From positions 4,136 to 68,135 of the forward strand of contig CAZACK010000013.1 in NCBI GenBank assembly GCA_964483455.1: a stretch of DNA of 64,000 bases, in the 5' to 3' direction. A program made the position numbers and the translations under genes. Source of the stretch: CAYZJD01 sp964483455. Lineage in GTDB: Bacteria > Acidobacteriota > Terriglobia > Bryobacterales > Bryobacteraceae. Below, in pieces: positions 63,487 through 64,000 of the stretch (its first letter is position 1; each line of letters begins with the position of its first letter). The notes under the pieces are model-generated. The model was not told the DNA's origin. It saw only the letters and a list, made by a program, of their open reading frames with translations, and did not search any database.

Positions 63487-63496
63487 CACCGGACAA

Positions 63497-63913
63497 ATGG
63501 GAATGCTCAGCCGTATCGGGGTGGCGATCGACAGCGGCCTGCTGCGCAAGTTTGACGCGCTGATCGCAAAACGGGGCTACACGAACCGCTCGGAGGCCTT
63601 CCGGGACATGATCCGCGACGAGCTGGTGGAAGAGGCGTGGGAATCTCCTGAGAGCCGGGTGATCGGGACGGTGACGCTCGTCTATGACCACCACGTGCGC
63701 TTGCTGAACGAGAAGTTGACCAGCCTCCAGCACGATTTCCACCACCACATCCTTTCGACGATGCACGTACACCTGGACCACGACAACTGCCTGGAAGTGC
63801 TGGTGGTCAAGGGCAAGGCGTCGGCGGTGCGGAAGATCGCGGATGCCCTGCTGAGCACGAAAGGCGTGAAGCACGGGCGCCTGACCATTACCAGTTCCGG
63901 AGCGGAACTGTAG
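63497..63913 (+). CDS. nikR: Nickel-responsive regulator NikR
   Basis: 138 residues: N-terminal ribbon-helix-helix (SRIGVAIDSGLLRKFDALIAK ... NRSEAFRDMIRDEL) and C-terminal ACT-like nickel domain. Nickel ligands His79, His90, His92 and Cys98 (LQHD, MHVHLDHDNC) match E. coli His76, His87, His89 and Cys95. It represses nickel uptake when nickel is plentiful; the divergent transporter operon is the evident target. Confidence 0.95.
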   Translation: MGMLSRIGVAIDSGLLRKFDALIAKRGYTNRSEAFRDMIRDELVEEAWESPESRVIGTVTLVYDHHVRLLNEKLTSLQHDFHHHILSTMHVHLDHDNCLEVLVVKGKASAVRKIADALLSTKGVKHGRLTITSSGAEL

Positions 63914-63960
63914 CTCGCAGTCGGATTGTCAGCCGTCGATGCAAACCGATAAACCACTCA

Positions 63961-63979
63961 TGGCCGGCAAGGCCGGCCA
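63961..63979. repeat. Palindrome TGGCCGGC-AAG-GCCGGCCA
   Basis: Perfect 8-bp stem with a 3-base loop, 47 bases after the nikR stop, followed by CCCTG. It resembles the REP-like class in layout but not in sequence. The window ends 21 bases later; no further gene can be supported. Confidence 0.6.
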
Positions 63980-64000
63980 CCCTGAATCATGAAAACGAGC

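Overview
The window is a GC-rich bacterial chromosome segment that looks like Acidobacteriota, probably the Bryobacterales/Solibacter side. I infer this from the mix of gene families, the scattered short palindromic repeats and many small secreted proteins of acidobacterial type. No 16S or other decisive marker is present. I see no tRNA, rRNA, CRISPR array, insertion sequence or prophage. Gene density is high and many start and stop codons overlap as ATGA or TGATG.

Layout. 1-1.9 kb: the end of a suf iron-sulfur operon (sufS fragment, sufU, a SufT-like DUF59 gene, an Rrf2/IscR-type regulator). 1.9-6.6 kb: a PilZ-like protein, a secreted protein with an alpha/beta hydrolase, an FG-GAP protein and a rhomboid protease. 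6.7-23.4 kb: a nearly complete dcw cell-wall and division cluster, mraZ-rsmH-ftsL-ftsI-murE-murF-mraY-murD-ftsW-murG-murC-ftsQ-ftsA-ftsZ. It lacks murB and ddl, and its mraZ reading frame is interrupted. 23.4-24.1 kb: a PHD/PIN toxin-antitoxin pair. 24.2-26.6 kb: an unknown gene and an atypical SDR divergent from a WYL regulator. 26.7-32.1 kb: a quinoprotein, an aldo/keto reductase, an SDR and a stand-alone ATPase. 32.1-35.2 kb: yjbQ, glmS, purS and a hicBA pair. 35.4-37.5 kb: a sugar-acid type enzyme pair. 37.5-38.8 kb: a decayed locus. 38.8-42.7 kb: an SDR, an O-antigen ligase-like protein, sixA and a tryptophanase. 42.7-45.0 kb: small proteins and a glycoside-hydrolase-like protein. 45.0-51.7 kb: a MoxR/DUF58/BatA/vWA operon behind an ECF-like promoter. 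51.7-54.3 kb: a dead vapBC pair, a SprT-like protein and fabH. 54.4-60.1 kb: small exported proteins, a lactonase, purM-purN and a glucuronokinase-like GHMP kinase. 60.2-64 kb: dtd, a small basic protein, and a nickel ECF transporter (nikMN-Q-O) divergent from nikR.

How it works together. Most of the window is housekeeping: lipid II synthesis and division, amino-sugar and purine synthesis (glmS, purS, purM, purN), Fe-S assembly and metal homeostasis. Accessory character lies in three type II toxin-antitoxin loci (one degenerate), the repeats and the decayed locus at 37.5-38.8 kb.

The most unexpected cross-cutting signal is that at least 14 genes have a TAnnnT-like -10 box 5 to 9 bases before the start codon, which predicts leaderless transcripts. 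Other leads are a three-copy, 10-bp-phased MraZ operator kept in front of a broken mraZ, a family of GGCAGGCG/CGCCTGCC palindromes inside the dcw cluster, and a 27-bp NikR-like dyad overlapping the nikR promoter.
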